Source: Fratercula arctica (taxonomy: Eukaryota > Chordata > Aves > Charadriiformes > Alcidae). From it: 64,000 bases of DNA. Under the pieces are notes generated by a model. It did not search any database and had not been told where the DNA came from. It was given only the letters and a program-made list of their open reading frames with translations. Below, one piece after another: positions 36,952 through 48,500 of this stretch (positions are counted from its first letter, which is position 1; the number at the start of each line of letters is the position of its first letter). The stretch covers positions 7,678,927 to 7,742,926 of the forward strand of contig CANTUZ010000004.1 of the NCBI GenBank assembly GCA_947846985.1, read 5' to 3'. A program made the position numbers and the translations under genes.

Positions 36952-37239
36952 CCACCGCCACCATCACCACCACCACCACCACTACCACCATCACCACCAC
37001 CATCACCACCACTACCACCACCATAACCACCACCATCACCTACCATCACCACCACCACCACCATCACCACCATCACCACCACCACCACCATCACCATCAC
37101 CACCATCGCCACCATCACCATCACCACCACCGCCATCACCGCCACCATCGCCACCATCACCACCACCACCACCACCACCACCACCGTCACCATCACCACC
37201 ACCACCATCACCACCACCACCACCACTACCATCATCACC
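36952..37239. repeat. (CAY)n trinucleotide microsatellite, about 288 bp
   Basis: About 96 triplets of ccacca type, interrupted by tca, cta, cgc and cgt variants; the pure CCA runs are short, at most about eight units. Because the period is three, frames stay open on both strands. The plus strand reads poly-His or poly-Pro/Ser and the minus strand poly-Val/Met or poly-Gly/Asp. The longest open frame of the window (248 codons, minus strand, 36672-37418) is produced this way and is not a gene. Confidence 0.97.
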
Positions 37240-39122
37240 CTGCTCTGGGGGCCGTGAAAGCCACGTAACCCACCAGCGAAATGAGCTGCTTGTTTTTCTA
37301 CTGCTGAAAAGCAGGAAAAGTGGGATGTGGACTGGAAACCTTTCCAAAAGACAAAGTTAGGCACAAGGAAGGTTTCAGCGTGATAACGCAGGGGAGGAAA
37401 TCCTATCAGCATGAGCAAGAGCTAGAATAAACAAGTCACTACAAATACTTCTTTCCCCTTTAATAAATATTTGACTGAGGTCATCAACCTTGCCTGAACT
37501 GGACCCGAGTTTGATAACAGGGACCATTCCTCCGTCTTACAGCTGAGAAGTGGTTTTGCTTGTTTTAGAAGTCAAAGCTTGCAAATCTGTTTGCGCATAG
37601 GCTTTTCTGCCCTGTAAATCAGCAAGCAATCGGGAACCATTATTACTTGGGTGTATTATCAAAATCTAATGATGTGGCCTTTATTCTTTGTAATTAAAGC
37701 CGGTTAGTGAATACTTATTCTTTGTCCCTCTGTCCCAGCCCACCCCTCAGAATTGTTCCTGAAAAGTGATGCTGATCACAGCACCCAGAGCCGTACGCCC
37801 ATGGGGGACAGACAGACTAAACTTTGGCAGTTTACAGCCATGCCACACTCGTCACTAATGGTCCACAGAGTTTAGGTGACACATCCCTCCTCTTTATTTG
37901 TCTCAAAGACACTGTTTGGTCTATAGGGAAGAAGTAATTAAAATATTCCTCCAGTCCAAGTTTCTCATTTTATGTTTAGACACAGTGTTATTACCAGTTG
38001 CAATGTATTCCCGCTTATGCTTTCTGAGCTTTCTACCTAAATATCAGACCTCATCCTATGGGATCCTCATTACCTGGTATTGTAAAAGCTCTCTGGCCGG
38101 CAGAAAGCACTGGGATCTTTCCAACCTGCACTTGGCTTTAGGGTATTTTCAAAGATACCAGCTTCTGTGGCATTTGCTGCAAGATTATTTCCTCGTACGA
38201 CGTATCTGGAAGTACATGATTTCATCGAACAAATATACAATTATCAAATCACTTGAAGTCCCAATGAGACGAAGCTCTTGTAACTCTGAGTGATTCGGTA
38301 AAATATATTCTGTCCTAAAGGCTAAAGAAAACATGGTGCGAACTGCCTGGCTGTATGAGAGCCAAGGTGCTTAGCAATTTTCTTATCTCAAACTGTGTCC
38401 TGTAAATTGGGCATTGAAATGACTCAGACATCGGCCGAGCTTCAAGCTTAAAATGCCACCACCATTTATTGCAGCTGAGGAAAGGGCGTTACAGGCTGGT
38501 GCCTCATAGGGAATGCGAGGGGGAAATTCTCAGCCCCCAAAGCCCTGTGTTTGCTGTGGCATCGGCTGCCTTACCGTACGCAGCAACTCCCCAAGTCTTC
38601 GGCTTTGCTGTGGGTGTCCATGCCCACAGATCTCCATCTCCCTTGGACCAGTCATGGGAGCAGAGCAGGCAAGCTCCCGAAACGTGAAAGGATATCTGCA
38701 AATATCCAGCTGCAAACGTTCCCTAAGTCACGCATACCCCAGCCACTGACATATTATCCGTACGGTCTGGCCTCCTCCAAGCCATGGCAGGATGCCCACC
38801 GCTGTGCTGTTTTGCTACTTGAGCCACCCATAATAAAAATACTGAAAAAACAAATACCAGTACATTCGTATAGAGGCATGGACCCAGCCTGCTTTTTACT
38901 GAACTCAACGTACACATCACGTTTGACTTCCACAGCCTGTGGCACGCGTATAGATCTGGAGGTTTAAGGGGAACAAGCTTTCCCAAGCATTTTTCCGCCG
39001 CTATATTTCTTCTAATATTATTTTAATCTGTTTCTCAGTGCGTTCCCCGTACATCCAAAGAACGAGAGCAGAGGTTTTCTGTGGCTAATCTAGTGACCGT
39101 AAATTCTCAGACCATAGTGAAT
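37240..39122. other. unique non-coding sequence
   Basis: No gene is recognised. A plus-strand frame of 131 codons at 37898-38293 has ordinary amino acid composition but no domain and no splice context. An AATAAA on the minus strand near 38464-38470 sits in LTR-like sequence, but no TATA box accompanies it. Confidence 0.55.
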
Positions 39123-39195
39123 GCTGGTGTGACCTCATGGATAAAGTGTTTGCTTCATATTTTGAAGGTCATAAATTCAAATCCTGTTAATAGCC
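39123..39195 (+). pseudogene. degenerate tRNA-like sequence (CAT in anticodon position)
   Basis: The 73 bases align without gaps to a standard tRNA cloverleaf: acceptor 7, D stem 4, D loop 8, anticodon arm 5-7-5, variable loop 5, T arm 5-7-5, acceptor 7 and a discriminator base. Acceptor arms gctggtg and taatagc pair at six of seven positions, two of them G-T. The D loop contains the invariant GG (catggata), position 33 is T, and the T loop reads ttcaaat with the invariant TTC and A. The anticodon position reads CAT and the variable loop aggtc is the same as in elongator methionine tRNA. The anticodon stem and inner T stem have lost several pairs, so it cannot be a working tRNA. It is either a tRNA pseudogene or the head of an ancient tRNA-derived SINE. 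Confidence 0.5.
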
Positions 39196-40029
39196 TCCTT
39201 TTATTAAATGTCTCATAGCTTATTTTCAGCAGTATAATTACACACTAGGTCAGTTAATTATTACTGAATTCCTCCAGCAACAACAAAAGGGCAAACTACC
39301 CACTAAAACCAACTTAGAAAGTAATACTTACAAAATGATTAGCAATTTAAACAGTCCAATTAAATGAGACAATTAAGTTTAAGTAGATTCTTCATTAGAG
39401 TAATTTTCTGTGCTCATAACTGTACAAAAGTCCTATAAGGCTTTTGGGGAACTGGGGAGCTTGATGCACTTCCATGAGTGTAAGTGTGTCATGGCTGGGG
39501 CTCATACGTACGTATCTGGTGAAAGAATTTGGTTGGGGGAATTTATAAACACAGGAGCTCTCGGTCAGAGAGAGAGAGATCTATTTTCTTTAATAGAATC
39601 TTGTTTAACTTACTGAAAGACATACCACAGGCCTTTCCTGAGTTTATTGGGAAGAACAGCCCCATTCCATACTATCAGAGCGAATGACACCTTGTTTTGA
39701 ACCTGTATTTCTTGGAGACGTGAGAACATAATACAAATAAAACCAGCCTTCTGTGGGGCTTTATGGTTGTACATCAAAATTGATGTGCTGCTTCATTAGG
39801 TAGCTGTAACTTTTTGCATGGAAACACCTTGCCTTTCCTGCCTTGGGAGAACATACGTTTGTTTCCCAGGGCTCAGTACACTGAATAACGCTTGAAAGAA
39901 TAAATAATAAGCCAGGGAAAATGTTTGTGATATAAAATACAGCCATGTGTTAGAACATCGCTCTGAGTCTTTTAGTCATGTTTTAGCACCCTAAAGAGAT
40001 TTCTGATTATTAGTTGTGTTTTCTTTCCC
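39196..40029. other. unique AT-rich non-coding sequence
   Basis: Nothing is recognised apart from a short GA run (gagagagagaga) near 39570-39580. Confidence 0.6.
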
Positions 40030-40365
40030 GATACCCTCGTTCTTTGCAAGTGTTGGACGCAGGCGATGATGCCAGACAGCATGGCAGTGACAAACTATTC
40101 GAGCCGGCCCTGGGGCAAGCTTCCTCAGGGAAGGCAAGCCTGACCTGCCCACCGCCGGTCGTGATTTCTGCCAGACCCGCAGGAGACCAAAAGAGCTCTG
40201 CGTTCGCCGCCAGGCCTGTGCCAAGAGAGGGAGTACGAAGCTGGGGAGAAAAATTGGCCATTGCCCTGGAGGGCTGCAGCTCTGGCAGCAAGAGGCGGGC
40301 GGGGGGGCTGAGGCACTCGCTCCTCGCCGAAAGGGAGGGAGCTTCGATGGCTGCAAAAGCCTAAC
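40030..40365. promoter_or_regulatory. CpG-island-like patch
   Basis: About 21 CpG were counted by hand over 360 bases, with high GC content between AT-rich flanks, which approaches CpG-island criteria. Open frames of 116 codons (plus) and 141 codons (minus) overlap on opposite strands, as GC-rich DNA allows, and neither has a domain. No TATA box, donor site or poly(A) signal marks a transcript direction. It could be an orphan promoter or an enhancer. Confidence 0.35.
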
Positions 40366-41010
40366 GCAAACCAGCCCTGAAGGGGCTTTCATACCTGCAT
40401 TTAAAAAATAATGCACGGTTTTGCATTTAAGGAGTAGTTTTGATGTGACAATTTTATCTCAACGTGTCAGAATTTAAAAAGAAACAAAAAGTGGCATGAA
40501 TAAGAAAACAAATGCGTTCTTTCCAGAGGTGACTTTCAAACTAAAGCCAGGACCATTTGTCTTGAAGCTCTTTTCACATTAGGACGTGTTTCTCGCAATA
40601 TGTTAAGCCCTAAGGGGATGCTGAGATGAAAAATGTGTTTTAATTATTTTGTATGTGTTAAATAAAGAGACTTGAAACTTCATCTCTGCTCTCTACAGCC
40701 ACCCATGCATGAGATGAAGAGAATTCTCTAATACCCACTGAGAGAAATAGAGTACCAACAGTACAATGAGGTTCAAATCCAGCACAGACCTCAGCACTGG
40801 GGGAAGAGGGCAGCCACTTCTCTGGGTAGAAATAATGCCACAAAATGCCCTGGTAAGGTCTGTGCACAAGACATACGCGTACCTTTGCAGATAGTTTGTC
40901 TTGTAAATTGAAGATGAAATTAATTGTCGATAGCAGATGTGAAGCTACGAGAGCAAGTGGAAGTTATCGGTGGTAATGCAATGTTATTGATTGTTCCACA
41001 GGTGAGGATT
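40366..41010. other. unique non-coding sequence
   Basis: No gene, RNA or repeat is recognised. Confidence 0.6.
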
Positions 41011-41372
41011 TATAGAATCATAGACTCATAGAATCTTCATGGTTGGAAAGGACCTTTGAGATCATCGAGTCCAACCATACACACACACAAGAAAAAACCC
41101 CCTACAGTCTCTGTCACTAGAGCATGCCCCGAAGTGCCAAATCTACACGTTTTCTAAATACCTCTAGGGATGGTGACTCAGCCACCTCCCTGGGCAGGCT
41201 GTTCCAGTGCCTGACCACTCTTTCAGTAAAGTAATTCTTCCTAATATCTAATCTAAACCTCCCCTGCCGCAGTTTCAGATCATTTCCTCTGGTCCTGTCA
41301 TCATTCACCTGGGAGAAGAGGCCAACACCCACCTCTTTACACCCTCCTTTCAGGTAGTTGTAGAGGGCAATT
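41011..41372 (-). mobile_element. CR1 LINE 3'-end fragment
   Basis: It begins with tatagaatcatagactcata terminal repeats, then ggttggaaaggacc and catcgagtccaacc. A small cacacacacaag expansion sits just behind. The minus-strand ORF2 remnant reads [18 protein letters not shown] and upstream [20 protein letters not shown], closely matching the form at 8.5 kb. It is truncated near 41372 after a ccctcctttcaggtagttgt block. It is dead, with only the C-terminal tail of ORF2 retained. Confidence 0.96.
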
Positions 41373-41458
41373 TACCTTCCTTATCTATGATATCATATGA
41401 AAATACTTAGTTATCCCCATAACGTGGAACATAATGTGTGAGACAGGAAAAGAGGTCA

Positions 41459-41523
41459 TATAGAATCACAGAATCATAGAATGTGTTGGGTTGGAAGGGA
41501 CCTTTAAAGGTCATCTAGTCCAT
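41459..41523 (-). mobile_element. very short CR1 LINE 3'-terminus
   Basis: Terminal repeats tagaatcacagaatcataga are followed by gggttggaagggaccttta and tcatctagtcca, after which similarity ends. This 65-base piece lies 86 bases behind the larger CR1 copy in the same orientation and is a separate insertion, since it has its own 3' terminus. Confidence 0.93.
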
Positions 41524-42504
41524 ATGAAGTAGCCTTACGGGTGCTTTCCTTCTCTGGGGCAAAAATGAGCCACTGTTGTAGTAGTCTAAGTTTAATCCTC
41601 CTGCATGGCTGCAGCCAAAGGAACTAAATATTTCTTTCTTCCAGAGTACAGGCCAGTTTGGCCGTCGGGACTGACCTCATGCATACAGCAGAGGATGAAA
41701 CAACACTTGAAAAGTGTTCAGTGATGAAGAATTCATCACGCCGAGCTGTGCGACGGAGACTCTGAGGTCTTGATTTGAGATCTAGAGGTAATAGGAAAGA
41801 AATACCGATGAGCTGAGGATAGCGAGTGACACTTCAGAGTGCTCTCCTGGAAGAGAAGAGCTATTTTCGCACATCTCTACACTGCCATGCACAAATCTGC
41901 AATCAGTAAAGGTAACCTTAACGTTATATTTTCATTGCAAATTTAAAAATATCCCAGAGGTATAGGACACAGCCTGTGTGTGTGATGAAGATTTATTTAC
42001 CTTGCGCACTAACACGCTTTCTGATCTTTTCAACGTAATTAAAATGTAGCTTTATCAATGACTGACTTATTCAGAAAAATCTACCGTCACAAATTTTAAT
42101 TTACAGCAGGCTGCTTACCAAAGACATTTTCCTTGTTGCTTACATGACTGATGCCAAGTCGTCACTCTGTAGTTCCCAGAAGATGTTTTTTTTAATGAAA
42201 GAAATTAGAGTTGATAGTCAAATAGCTAGATAGTAGTGCTCATAAGTAACAAGAAACCAGAACTGCGCATTAGAATACAAGCTGGGAAAATTACTCATCT
42301 AGCGATTTTATTGGACATTCAATTAAGAAAACTATATGATATTTTTAATTTTTGTTCCCGGGTTTTATTTCTCATTTCTTTTGCTTTGTTCCCTAAACTA
42401 TAATTCAAAAAGGCTGAAAGGAAGAAAGTTTAGTAAAATTGGTACACAAGCATATTATGGTTATACAAAAACATTTGTAAACTCATCTGAGTTTCTTTAG
42501 TCTT
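41524..42504. other. unique AT-rich non-coding sequence
   Basis: No gene, RNA or repeat is recognised. Confidence 0.6.
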
Positions 42505-42592
42505 GGCTTGGGTGATCTCGACTCAGGTTTTGGGTGATCTTGACTGAGGTTTTGGATGATCTTGACTGAGGTCTTGGATGATCTTGACTGAG
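42505..42592. repeat. 22-bp tandem repeat, 4 copies
   Basis: Four head-to-tail copies of gttttgggtgatcttgactg plus ag (22 bases). Copies 2, 3 and 4 differ by one or two bases and copy 1 by about four. Each copy carries gatcttgactgag or a close variant. The unit is not a multiple of three and no frame is conserved. Confidence 0.95.
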
Positions 42593-45450
42593 GTTATAGA
42601 ATATATTAGCCACGGACAAAAAAGAATCCTAAACACTGTAAACTGAGAAAATGGCTTTCTTTCCATGGCATCCTGCAATGACATCCTTCTCCCAGCTCCA
42701 GAAAACCCAAGGAAAATCCAGAGCAGCCTTATTGTCTTACAAAGCAAAAGTCTGAGTGTTGGTCCTATCAAAATCAATGATTCTACTCCTCTGTCAAACT
42801 GTGGCCAATGATTATGGCTCCCTGAGCCATAAATTTATTTGCAGCTTTTCATAATCTGTGTTTATTTTTAAATTCAGTTGGAATTTGATGAACGGTTACA
42901 AAGAAATGAAAAAATAATGAAAAGTTAATAAGCCCAAGCAGTGGAGAAGAACAATTATCACTCCATGGCTCCTTGCAAAAAGACAGCGCGTCTTTGGAAA
43001 AATACAGAAAAATAGCAGTAAATTGGGGTTTCTAGCATACTTACCGCATAAGGCAAGATAGCATACTAAAAAAAATATTAATGTTGCAATTCCAAAAATC
43101 ATTACTTCAGGCTTTCAAGCAGTAGCTCTTCTTTATTGCCGATGTTATTCACTCTCTACCCGCCAGTGCTTTTGCCAGTCGTAAGATGCAGAGGTCGAAG
43201 TTTGCAGGTTGATGCGGGATGCAGCAGATGGAAGCAAAGGAAGAAAACATACGAGGAGAACGGGAACGGTCTGCTTTACTCTACTTGCATGAGTAACATT
43301 AGACACACGTGTGCAGGTTTGGCATCGCGTTTTCAGTCTAAAAGCCGCCACCTTTCAGATAAGCCGCCCTCAGAAGGTACCACTGAGTAACCGTGCAATG
43401 CAAAAGGGAACTGTATGAACTATACGCAGAAACGGGGAAACCAAGTCATTGCCCGTACTGAGCCGGGGCTGCGCGATGGGCTCGGAAAACCGCAGGTGGA
43501 GGTTTCGGAAACAGCCGGAGACTTTTGGAGGGATGGGTATATCGTGCCAGCTAAGGATCCCCACATGGACGCCTGTTCCCCAAACCCTCCTGCCGACAAA
43601 ACTCCCAGCGGTCTCTATAGATATTTGGACAGTAAGGAAATAACAGGCTCAGCTGCTCGGGAAGCGAGAAATCCTCGTTCTCAGGACAATGCTTCGGGAT
43701 GCCAGACTGGGTGACACTGACGATGGGCTTTTCGCTAGCCTCAGAGGCGCAGTGAAGTGTGCCTTCTGATAGGAAAAAGTAAAACAGGGAAAGCACTTGC
43801 ATAAATAGGCCCCGGGAACAGGATAAAACCCTGCTCCTGCTGAAATCAATGGGCGCAGTGCCACTGACCGCGCTTGGGACAGGACTCTGGGACAAGGGGG
43901 TTCAACCCACTTATTGCCATAAAGAGTTGTTTTCAATTACATTGATCTTCAAGGGAAGAAATAAGGCATTTCAGACAGTTTTAATTAACGTCATTCATAA
44001 CCAGCGTGTCCTAAAGCTCCTTAGAAACTCGCAGTCCAGAACTACTTAAACCAACGGGAGTCTTTAATTGCGAAAGAGTTCTCCATGGCTTCCAGGTGGG
44101 GAAGATGGAAGTACGTAGCAGCAAACGGTGTTGACATTTCATAGTCACTGCGTTAAAACATTCAGCAATGGGCAAATAACAGAAATTGGGGTAAACAAAA
44201 GAGTGTGCATTTGCGGAGGTATGCACGATATGCCTCAGGGGGGCTGTGAGCACAGAAACCAAGTCCAAGTGGCTCGGCATCCAAGACAAGCACATTTATC
44301 TTCGGGATTGCACACACGTTCATTGTTCTACCTGCACAAGGGCACATTATATTAAGAGCCGAGTATTAGGGTAGAAGTATTTACATGTTTTTAATTTATA
44401 CAGCCCTTTTGTGTAACGAGCATTTCATTGTTTTCGTGTCATGGCATATACAATGAGCCTGTTAGCACAGTTATTCCTCTCCGTGGTGATCTATAATTCT
44501 GTTCAGCCTTTCGGTGTACACTTCATACAGTGATTGCAGTCAGAAGCATAACCAGCTTCTTTATGACTCCTTCATTAACTTTTAACCTTCAGTTTCCTAT
44601 TTCCTATGTAACTGTCACAAAATAAATACCGACTCTACGTCCAGCTGTATGCAACAACCCTGGAACCCTTTGCTGTGCACTACTGCAGGAAAAGGAAGTG
44701 GGTTTTTAACTCTTTGAGAACTGAATCATCACCAACCTATGGAAGTGTAAACGGCGGTAAGCGTAAAGAAAGAGCAAAAATGAAAAAACAAGTTTGTGGA
44801 GACACAGAAGTCAACGTGCAACAAACCCACTGCAGAGATGAGAGAACCTAGGAAGACCCACATGTCTGGAGGTGGCGTTAAAACAACAGCATGAATGAGG
44901 GTATAGGAGAGGGAAACCGAAACACACCAATTATCTCAGTATTTTTTGTCTTGACCTTCCTTTAATCCAGTAATGTGCCAATTATGGGCAACATTGTTTT
45001 TAAAAGACCGCTTCACTCAGGAAAACTCTAAAACCTGTTGTGCTTCGATAAGCAACGGTCTTCTAAAGTAAACCTGAACTAACAGCTTAAAGCTAAATGA
45101 TACAGAGGCCTGAATTAAAACCCTGGAAAAGTTGTAAGGTTAGGTCAATGAGCTCAGTAGCACTGAGAAAATAAGTGCTACTTTCAGTTGTCTACCGAAC
45201 AGAATAAGCACGACCAGAGCTTATGATAAGGTATTCTCCCAGGAGACTGAAAATAAGGCTTCCAGTCCCTCCTCCACAAGCTTTCAGATGTTTTATTTAT
45301 TGACAATCTCTTGAAACCTGGATGAAAAAAAAAATCCTACGAAGGAGAGGTTTATCCCTCTAAGGGCTGGCCCTGACCTCTCATGTTAAGGATTTAAACT
45401 CCCCTGGGCTCCAGCCACCATCCAGGTGAAGGGCATAAGTTCTGGAGTCG
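42593..45450. other. unique non-coding sequence
   Basis: No gene is recognised. A GC- and CpG-richer patch at 43.4-43.7 kb carries overlapping open frames on both strands without domains. A forkhead-like gttttatttattgacaatc lies near 45290-45308. Confidence 0.55.
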
Positions 45451-45467
45451 CAGGGTGGGTGTCGTGA

Positions 45468-45584
45468 TATATAAATAGTGCACCTGGGGCTAGAGGGAAA
45501 AAGATAGTCCTGCTTTCTGAGGGTGAGCTGGTAGCAGAGAAGATCTCATCTATAGTGATGCGCCTGAAGAGGGGTGGCGTTTAG
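45468..45584 (+). promoter_or_regulatory. promoter-like TATA box with following splice-donor-bounded segment
   Basis: A consensus tatataaatag at 45468-45478 is followed, about 105 bases later, by a near-perfect splice donor (ttag before gtgagt, cut after 45584). A strong acceptor (ctactttttcttttag) ends at 45668, which would define an 84-base intron. An E-box CACCTG lies directly behind the TATA box. The only ATG near the donor stops at the donor itself, so any transcript would be a non-coding or 5'-untranslated first exon. Alternatively this is the U3/R part of a minus-strand LTR: a TATA motif also reads on the other strand and an AATAAA complement lies about 165 bases away. No transcript evidence is available from sequence alone. 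Confidence 0.3.
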
Positions 45585-48500
45585 GTGAGTTTATTTTGCT
45601 TTAGTAAGAAAGAGGGAGAAAATAGAGGCCATGTGGAATTACTTATTTTAAGCTACTTTTTCTTTTAGGAGTAAATTCTAGTGCTAGAAGACAGAGGGAT
45701 TTTATATTTCTTGATGCAATTTAGCAACAAGCATTTAGTGAGACCGAAGGCTGTTTTATACACTGAGAGAGGCCTCCTGTGACTGCTTTTAAGGAAAAAG
45801 AAAGAAGAGATAAGGAATAATGGTAGTAGAAGAAGGGTGAGATGAGTAACTTATGCAACTCCTCAGGCTTTTTTATAGACTTGAGCTAAGAGGTAAGGAT
45901 GGCCTGGTTGCAGGGTCTGAAGAATATGTTCTGGAGAGCCATTCAATACTTGTTTCGCCCACCGTAATGATTCTTAGGCTATGCAATAACTTTTAAGGCT
46001 GCAGCCAAAATGTATAAGCATTAAATATGGGATTTCACTGATCCAGGGGAAGGTGTACTGCTGCTCCATTGTCTTAATGCTGATTGCAGTGTCTACAGAC
46101 CTTAGGATATTGAACTAGGAAGCAGTTTATGTAAACCAGGATATAGACTTAAAGAAACATAACAAAGCCCTTTTTGTAGATGTAAATATCTGAGGCTTAG
46201 GTTCTGTGCATAAACAGTATTTTTCTTGTGATCCAAAAGATGCATAAAAATAAAAGACAACTATGAGAAGGGAGTAGGCTATTAAAGCCATATTTCTGCA
46301 ATAAGGTATTTGCATAAACGTACTAGAAATTCAGTGGAGATCAAATACAGTATGATCATGAACAGTGTAATTAAATTACAATTTAAAATATGTGAACCAT
46401 CTGCACTGCAATGTGAATCCTAGCGCTACACTGGGAATATTAATGATGAGTTCCGTATTATGTAGTAAAATAAAATCTATCAAAGCTCTGCCAGTCCCTT
46501 CAATGTTTGCTATTAGTAGAGCATTCCCCTTGGCCTTGTCTAACTTATTACTGAGTGTTACACTTCTGTGGCTCCATAATTGCTTCAAAGACCTTGCAAA
46601 AGCTGAATGTAATGTGTTTTATCTTGTGTGTGCCTTCTCGAAGTTCATAGTCAAAATAAAAGGAACAGGAAAGACAGTGAAAGAGCTAGCTGAACTTACA
46701 GGAGAAAGCTTCAAGTGGAGAAATCAAAGAAGGCTGGAGAGTATTCAAAATAAAAGTTCTTGCTGGATTGTTGTTTTTATGCTAGTAGCAAATATATGAA
46801 AAGGTAGCATCTGAACTTAATTTAGAAGTCTGTTGGAGGCATGAGTTTCTCTTGATACTTTGACTTCTGATGGTTTTTTTTTTTGGCCTTGGGAGAAAGC
46901 CGTAAGAAACATACCAGGAAAAGACAGCTGACCTCCTAAGCTAACAGGTATTTTCCAGCTACTGAAAACCACTGGTTTGGTTTAATGTAATTTTTTCCTT
47001 AAAAGCAATAGGCAGGAACAGTTCTGTTGCCACTGACTTCAAGACTGAAACCCCTGTGAAGACCCCTGTAATGGGGGCCCAGCAGCATGTAGCCAGGCAA
47101 TGCTATATGGTAGCCTCCTGCTACCACTTGATCCTGCTGCAATTTCCACAGCTGATGGCTTTCAGCAGGATTTCAGGTTAATTCGAGGAGGCTGGGGTAG
47201 GGGGGAGGCAAACAAAAGGACCATTAGAGGCTCTGGCAGAGAGGGAGAAGCAATTAAATGGGAGCACTCTGTGAATGATCAAGAAGTGGTGGGAGATGTC
47301 TCTTAAATATTCTGAGAAAGAAGCAGAAGTAATTTGTTAAGCGGACTGGCCTATACCGTTGGATGTCCTGTTAAATCTGAGGTGCAAACTGAATTGGTTT
47401 GTAGGATAGTTCAGAGCAATATCTCCTTCTTTCATACATTTTCCCTTTAAGAATGACCATAGGAAGACTTTGCTTCTTTACTGACCAAGGTAAAGGCATG
47501 AAAACTCTTAATTGTTTTGTATTGTATGTATTTTGGTGAGACTGTTTCTTCCTGGACTGTGACATGAACTACTTGCCTATTTTAGCTCTCAAATTCCTGA
47601 AAATGAGCGTGTTTAGGACTGGATTTTGTGTCCTGTGCTCTTGCAGGCTTAAACAAGGGGAAGGATTAAAAACTGGGAGGATGGGGCAAGGATGGATGGT
47701 TTTCAGTGGTTTTTATAAAGAGAAAAAAAAAACTTTTACAAGGTGGTGGTGGGGAAGGCAAGAGTGAAGAGTTGGCTTTATTTGGATATTTGATGACATC
47801 TAATTTTAAAAATTAAAAGATAAAGGGTCAGGACTCTAGAGAATGTCTCATAGCAAAGCACAATAGGAAAGGAAAGTCAATAGGCTTACACAGGAGTGAG
47901 AATTTTTTGTCCCTTGTTTTTTAGATGGGTTTGTAAGCTTGGTTTTTTTCAGGCCTAAGCTACCTTATTAGATGCAAGGGAAATTTGAACCATGCTGTAT
48001 GAGCATCTTTTCCAGTCACTCCCATCCAAAAGACACCAAAACTATTCTGCAGAGTTCCTTATTACCATGTCCAAGAGGGTCTCCTCTTCCTGACCCTTCT
48101 CAAAAGGGAGAAAGGAAAGAGTTTTTACAGACAAGCTCCTTGTAAAACTGTAAACAAAGCAGGTTAATAAAAAAAAAAAAAGCAAACCCCCCAAACCAAA
48201 ACCGAAGCATTGGAAGTTGGTGCAGAATTGATACTATCTGAAATATCCCTATATGTTATGCAATAACGATACAGGAAAGTCTTGATGAATCCAGAAATTT
48301 AACACTGAGCTGTGATAGTGGTACTCGACGACCGATTCTCTCAGCTGTGGGGACTGCATCTGGATCAAAACTTTGTTTCGATTCAAAAACCTGTGCAGAA
48401 GGTAAATGATTCGCTAGCCAGCTTTCTTCCAGTAAGCTTTGAGTACAGGGAGTAAAATTAGCTGTGAGCAAGAACCTCACTAAAGCAAGAAAATTGCTAT

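Noticed and set aside
36672..37418. 248-codon minus-strand frame rich in Val, Met, Gly and Asp; matching poly-His and poly-Pro/Ser frames on the plus strand
   Set aside because: Produced by the period-3 CAY microsatellite; flanking residues show no domain and the frames are open on both strands only through the repeat.
38400..38780. AATAAA complement followed by LTR-like sequence on the minus strand
   Set aside because: No TATA box or family landmark was found; a single poly(A) hexamer is expected by chance.
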